Of a stretch of 64,000 nucleotides of DNA, positions 60,383 to 64,000 are shown one piece after another. The stretch is from positions 359,013-423,012 of the forward strand of contig NZ_BJDY01000007.1 of assembly GCF_005405385.1 (NCBI RefSeq), given 5' to 3'. The translations under genes were made by a program, and so were the position numbers. The notes beneath the pieces were generated by a model. It was not told the origin of the DNA. It did no database searches and saw only the letters and a list, made by a program, of their open reading frames with translations. The stretch's first letter is position 1; every line of letters starts with the position of its first letter. The stretch is from Lactiplantibacillus mudanjiangensis (GTDB lineage: Bacteria; Bacillota; Bacilli; Lactobacillales; Lactobacillaceae).

Positions 60383-61789
60383 CTAATTTTGTTGTCGTTC
60401 ATCTCGTAATAACAATGCCAAGACCAATCCCACAATTTCGACTCCTAACATCGTCCAGAAGACGGCGTGATAACCATGTAAGTTAGCCGTTAATGTCGGT
60501 ACACCGGCCTTGAGCTGCGCGGCAGTGACGTTGGATAAGATCAACGTTGCCACGGCGACCCCTGCTGAACCTAAAATTTGCCGCACGGTTGTAATGACTG
60601 CCGTCCCGTGTGAAATGAGCTGATCCGGCAACGAATTCGCCCCCAAGGTCACCGCTGGCATCATGACAAAGGCATTCCCACCTTCAATTAAGGCGGCTAA
60701 TAAGATCATCGTCAATAAGTTTAGCTTGGTTGTGAGCAGGGCCAGGATCAACCAACCAATCACGATCATGCTCATCCCGACTAACATGATCTGCTTGTAA
60801 CCAATCTTCTCTGCTAATTTTCCAGTTAATGGATTCAAAATACTGAGGAACACGGCGCCAGGAACTAATGATAATCCTGAAATAAATGGCGACACTTTTA
60901 AGACGCCTTGGTAATAAAGTGGAAAGACAATCGTCACGACAATTAAGGCGATATAAGAAATCGCAGTTAAGAAGATCGCTAAGTCATAATTAAACGTTTT
61001 TAAAACGCGTAACTCCAGTAATGGCGTTTGTAGATGAAATTGCCGATAGACGAAATAGGCGACCGCCAACAGTGAGATCACTAATAAAATCCCATTTAAC
61101 GTCCAATTGACGTTAGCCTTGCCAATTTCATTAACCACATACAACACACCCGCAAACCCTAACAACATCACAATCGAGATGAGATCTAACTTAGATGGCT
61201 TATTAACCATCACATCTTGAATCGTGATAAAACTAATTAAGATTAAAATGGTTGCGACCGTAATAAACACTAAAAATAAGCCGTGCCAATCCGTGAACTT
61301 CAAAACAACGCCTGAAATAATTGGACCACTGGCTAATGCTGATCCCATAACCAACCCGGCAATCCCCATCGTTGAGCCACGATCGCTTTCTGGGGTAATG
61401 GTTAATAAGATTGATTGATACGATGGAAACAAGACCCCCACAGCAGCTGCCTTGATCAACCGGCCAACCATCATGATGCCAAACGAAGGCGCAAAATAAA
61501 TAATTAATGACCCAACATCAAATAAGATTAAAACCGTTAAAAATAATTTCTTAAATCCAATATTATCTAGTAGCCATGGACTAACCGGCATCATCACAAC
61601 CATCGTTAACATAAACCCCGTGGTTAACCACTGAACGGTAGAAGCCGAGATGCCAAAATCATGCATGAAGGTCGGATAAACTGTCGATAAAGATGATTGA
61701 CTGATCGACATTGTCCAGGTCCCCGTCAATAACGTAAAAATAAACCAAAAACGCCGCCGACCAGACAACGTAGTTTCTGTTGTCGCCAT
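60383..61789 (-). CDS. MFS drug exporter, DHA2 (14-helix) family, 468 aa
   Basis: Proton antiporter of the EmrB/QacA type. Fourteen predicted helices; the N-terminal TWTMSISQSSLSTVYPTFMHDFG and QWLTTGFMLTMVVMMPVSPWLLDNIGFKKLF are family-typical. Motif C glycines occur in MGIAGLVMGSALASGPIISG. ATG 61789 follows AAGGGG. Substrate unknown; it is divergent from gadB, but nothing in the sequence makes it a glutamate/GABA exchanger. Confidence 0.9.
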   Translation of the reverse strand: MATTETTLSGRRRFWFIFTLLTGTWTMSISQSSLSTVYPTFMHDFGISASTVQWLTTGFMLTMVVMMPVSPWLLDNIGFKKLFLTVLILFDVGSLIIYFAPSFGIMMVGRLIKAAAVGVLFPSYQSILLTITPESDRGSTMGIAGLVMGSALASGPIISGVVLKFTDWHGLFLVFITVATILILISFITIQDVMVNKPSKLDLISIVMLLGFAGVLYVVNEIGKANVNWTLNGILLVISLLAVAYFVYRQFHLQTPLLELRVLKTFNYDLAIFLTAISYIALIVVTIVFPLYYQGVLKVSPFISGLSLVPGAVFLSILNPLTGKLAEKIGYKQIMLVGMSMIVIGWLILALLTTKLNLLTMILLAALIEGGNAFVMMPAVTLGANSLPDQLISHGTAVITTVRQILGSAGVAVATLILSNVTAAQLKAGVPTLTANLHGYHAVFWTMLGVEIVGLVLALLLRDERQQN

Positions 61790-61908
61790 CAAAATTCCCC
61801 TTTTCTCACTTTAGAACTATTATTATCTAACAGTTACTATTCTAATCATTCTGAGGATAAATGTACAGGGATGGCCACCTGATTTATCAAATGCGCTAGT
61901 GTTTTCGT

Positions 61909-61937
61909 TTACGAGTGGCTAATCACCATGCTATACT
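61909..61937 (+). promoter_or_regulatory. gadB promoter
   Basis: TTACGA (61909-61914), 17 bp, TATACT (61932-61937). The transcript would begin about 27 nt before gadB. Confidence 0.5.
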
Positions 61938-61970
61938 CACTTAAAAATAATGAGGTAAGGGTGATAAACA

Positions 61971-63380
61971 ATGGCAATGTTATATGGTAAACATGATCAT
62001 GAAACCAACAAATTCTTGACGCCCATTTTTGGCGATCCCGCTGAGCAACATGACTTACCGAAATATCGCTTGGCCCAACATGCACTGGCTCCTCGTGAAG
62101 CCGATCGCTTAGTTCGCGATGAGCTGCTTGATGAAGGGAACTCACGCTTAAATTTGGCAACTTTTTGTCAAACCTACATGGAACCCGAAGCGGTCGACTT
62201 AATGAAGGACACCTTAGCCAAAAACGCCATTGATAAATCTGAATATCCCCGGACCGCCGAGATTGAAAATCGTTGTGTGAACATCATTGCCAATTTGTGG
62301 CATGCACCCGAAAGTGAAAAATTTACGGGAACTTCTACGATTGGTTCTTCGGAAGCCTGTATGTTAGGTGGCCTGGCCATGAAATTTGCATGGCGGAAAC
62401 GAGCCCAAAAAGCGGGGCTGGATCTAAACGCCCAACGACCTAATTTAGTCATTTCAGCTGGCTATCAAGTTTGCTGGGAGAAATTCTGTGTTTACTGGGA
62501 TATTGATATGCACGTTGTCCCAATGGATGAACACCAGATGGCCTTGGACACAGCCCACGTGCTGGATTATGTAGACGATTATACAATTGGGATTATTGGA
62601 ATTATGGGGATCACCTATACTGGTCAGTACGATGATTTATCGACACTCGATGCTATTGTTGATAAGTATAACCACCATCATACCGAATTACCGGTTTATA
62701 TTCATGTTGATGCCGCTTCGGGTGGGTTCTACGCCCCATTTGTAGACTCACAATTGATCTGGGATTTTCAATTAAAAAATGTGATTTCAATCAATGCTTC
62801 AGGTCACAAATATGGCCTGGTCTATCCAGGTGTCGGTTGGATCATCTGGCGTGATCAACAGTTCTTACCAGAAGAATTAGTCTTCAAAGTAAGTTACCTC
62901 GGTGGCGAATTACCAACAATGGCCATTAATTTTTCACACAGTGCCGCTCAACTCATCGGTCAATACTATAACTTTGTGCGTTTCGGTTGGGACGGTTATC
63001 GTGAAATTCAAACGAAGACTCACAACGTTGCTCGCTATTTAGCAAAAGCAATCGAACAATTGGGTGAGTTTTCGTTAATCAACAATGGCCAGCAGTTACC
63101 ATTAATTTGTTATCAATTGGTTCCGCGTTCCGATCGTGAGTGGACCTTATATGATTTGTCAGATCGCCTACTCATGAATGGTTGGCAAGTCCCAACTTAT
63201 CCACTACCTGCTAACCTAGAACAGCAAGTCATTCAACGCATTGTTGTCCGCGCCGATTTCGGCATGAACATGGCTCATGATTTTATCGACGACCTCACTG
63301 CGGCCATCAAAGCACTTAATCAAGCTCATATTGTGTACCATGCTGATGAAGCACCTAAGAAGTATGGTTTTACACACTAA
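61971..63380 (+). CDS. gadB: Glutamate decarboxylase
   Basis: 469 aa, usual length. PLP-dependent conversion of glutamate to GABA and CO2, consuming a proton and so giving acid resistance. The PLP lysine is in INASGHKYGLVYPGVGWI; HVDAASGGFYAPF binds the cofactor. The C-terminal tail FTH keeps the histidine that gates the active site in E. coli GadB. No gadC antiporter gene is adjacent, as in L. plantarum, so exchange must depend on a distant transporter. Confidence 0.97.
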   Translation: MAMLYGKHDHETNKFLTPIFGDPAEQHDLPKYRLAQHALAPREADRLVRDELLDEGNSRLNLATFCQTYMEPEAVDLMKDTLAKNAIDKSEYPRTAEIENRCVNIIANLWHAPESEKFTGTSTIGSSEACMLGGLAMKFAWRKRAQKAGLDLNAQRPNLVISAGYQVCWEKFCVYWDIDMHVVPMDEHQMALDTAHVLDYVDDYTIGIIGIMGITYTGQYDDLSTLDAIVDKYNHHHTELPVYIHVDAASGGFYAPFVDSQLIWDFQLKNVISINASGHKYGLVYPGVGWIIWRDQQFLPEELVFKVSYLGGELPTMAINFSHSAAQLIGQYYNFVRFGWDGYREIQTKTHNVARYLAKAIEQLGEFSLINNGQQLPLICYQLVPRSDREWTLYDLSDRLLMNGWQVPTYPLPANLEQQVIQRIVVRADFGMNMAHDFIDDLTAAIKALNQAHIVYHADEAPKKYGFTH

Positions 63381-63400
63381 CGAGCGCTCACTAAATTTAA

Positions 63401-63444
63401 AGCTGATGACGTGAACACGGTCTCGTTCATGTCACCAGCTTTTT
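63401..63444 (+). terminator. Terminator of gadB
   Basis: AGCTG.TGAC.TGAAC/GTTCA.GTCA.CAGCT stem with TTTTT. Confidence 0.85.
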
Positions 63445-63448
63445 ATCT

Positions 63449-63474
63449 AAAAAGCGTATCGATTGTAATCGATA
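63449..63474 (-). terminator. Terminator of the 63499-63759 gene
   Basis: GCGTATCGATT/AATCGATACGC, 11-bp perfect stem with a T-run on the minus strand. Confidence 0.88.
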
Positions 63475-63498
63475 CGCCATAATATTAGTCACTCTTCA

Positions 63499-63759
63499 TT
63501 ATTCGGCCAACATCGCCGCACTTACCTTCTGTAAATCGGTCTTATTAAGCTCACTTTCAGTAACTAGTTTCATCTTCTTCAAAGCAATTACCGCTCGGTA
63601 TTGAAGTTCAGCCACATTAATATCATCGCGGACGTCGTAATGCGTGATCGTCACGTAGGCGGAATTCTCGTAAACCTTTTCCACTTTAGCATAAAAATCA
63701 TAATCGGTATTACCATTCTTTTGGCATTTAACCCGATCCCCCACTGCAATTTTAGCCAT
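63499..63759 (-). CDS. Small hypothetical protein, 86 aa
   Basis: Begins MAKIAVGDRVKCQKNGNTDYDFYAKVEKVYENSAYVTITHYD, which looks like a small beta-barrel (SH3/KOW-like) followed by an acidic helix. I do not recognise a named family. ATG 63759 has GGAG 8 nt upstream; the GTG at 63768 lies within the binding site. Its own terminator at 63449-63474 supports a real gene. Confidence 0.75.
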   Translation of the reverse strand: MAKIAVGDRVKCQKNGNTDYDFYAKVEKVYENSAYVTITHYDVRDDINVAELQYRAVIALKKMKLVTESELNKTDLQKVSAAMLAE

Positions 63760-63888
63760 TACACTCACTCCACTTCATAAAAGATGCTAATAACATAGCA
63801 TGGAATGATCATAATAACAATTATTGCACTCAAATGTAGTTAATTTTTGGCCTAAACGTTAGGTTATTATGCAAACCTTTGGAACACA

Positions 63889-63918
63889 CAAAAAAAGGAA
63901 CCGATTAATCGATTCCTT
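63889..63918 (-). terminator. Terminator after the rRNA operon
   Basis: AAGGAACCGATT/AATCGATTCCTT stem with a T-run on the minus strand, 6 bp after the 5S end. Confidence 0.88.
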
Positions 63919-63924
63919 ACGTTT

Positions 63925-64000
63925 GCATGGCAACGTCCTACCCTCGCAGGGAGCGATCCCCCAACTACTCTCGGCGCTAAGAAGCTTGACTTCTGTGTTC
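63925..64000 (-). rRNA. rrf: 5S ribosomal RNA, 3' part
   Basis: Read on the minus strand, the last 76 bases are the 3' two-thirds of 5S rRNA: the segment from GAACACAGAAGTCAAGC through CCGAGAGTAGTTGG to the end TTGCCATGC. The 5' third lies beyond the window. The gene is the last of an rRNA operon running toward this window, with a terminator at 63889-63918. Confidence 0.95.

Noticed and set aside
61793..61970. gadB-MFS pair as a glutamate/GABA exchange operon
   Set aside because: The transporter is a DHA2 drug exporter, not an APC-type GadC, and it is transcribed in the opposite direction.

Overview
The window reads as chromosome from a lactic acid bacterium of the Lactiplantibacillus plantarum group. 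The support is the gene content and order: the folate run folB-folK-folE-folC-(ITPase)-folP, purB/purA/guaC, kup, an unlinked gadB, and many orphan surface and transport genes. Ribosome binding sites are AGGAGG-like and G+C is moderate. The species cannot be fixed by eye. About 63 protein genes, part of a 5S rRNA gene, one T-box riboswitch, six probable small-RNA genes and seven copies of a large structured repeat can be supported.

Layout. 1-8.3 kb: end of a 23S rRNA methyltransferase gene, a DeoR/HAD pair, MerR and NmrA-type genes, a PTS IIABC gene, a HhH DNA glycosylase and an NADPH:FMN reductase. 8.5-15.3 kb: a condensation-domain-like protein, PerR, a phosphoesterase, a GNAT enzyme, lrgAB and DegV. 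16.1-21.4 kb: a three-gene respiratory-type unit made of a fumarate-reductase-like triple-flavin fusion protein, a DASS carboxylate transporter and a LysR regulator. 22-28.6 kb: amidohydrolase, YugP peptidase, alpha/beta hydrolase, XRE/DUF3278 pair, glycerate kinase and a zinc-type binding lipoprotein under a strong Zur box. 28.7-32.7 kb: purB, then purA-guaC divergently. 33.5-44.2 kb: phosphatase, cardiolipin synthase, permease, PepSY lipoprotein, Kup and two secreted cell-wall enzymes. 44.3-51.5 kb: Met T-box plus MetE-like gene, an SMR pair, TrhA, a serine hydrolase, an amidase, and a zinc ArsR/CDF efflux pair. 52-57 kb: the folate operon. 57.3-64 kb: a frameshifted coiled-coil gene, cvpA, a second metal-binding lipoprotein, an MFS exporter, gadB and 5S rRNA.

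Two things stand out in the non-coding DNA. First, six short transcription units (12811-13017, 15510-15657, 21466-21619, 24088-24242, 24403-24544 on +; 33213-33356 on -) have a promoter, stacked hairpins and a terminator. Most of their hairpin loops carry UCCCC or CUCCUCC, which is complementary to Shine-Dalgarno sequences. Four share a direct repeat with 11-bp period just upstream of the -10 box, as expected for an OmpR-type response-regulator site. Second, seven intergenic loci of about 250-430 bp each hold two head-to-head modules, A and B. Each module can fold into a long closing stem with several internal hairpins. Base changes on one side of a stem are matched on the other between copies. 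Six of the seven lie between converging transcripts. Together these two families fill nearly every long gap in the window.

All functional names come from recognisable motifs and family knowledge. No database search, folding program or expression data was available.
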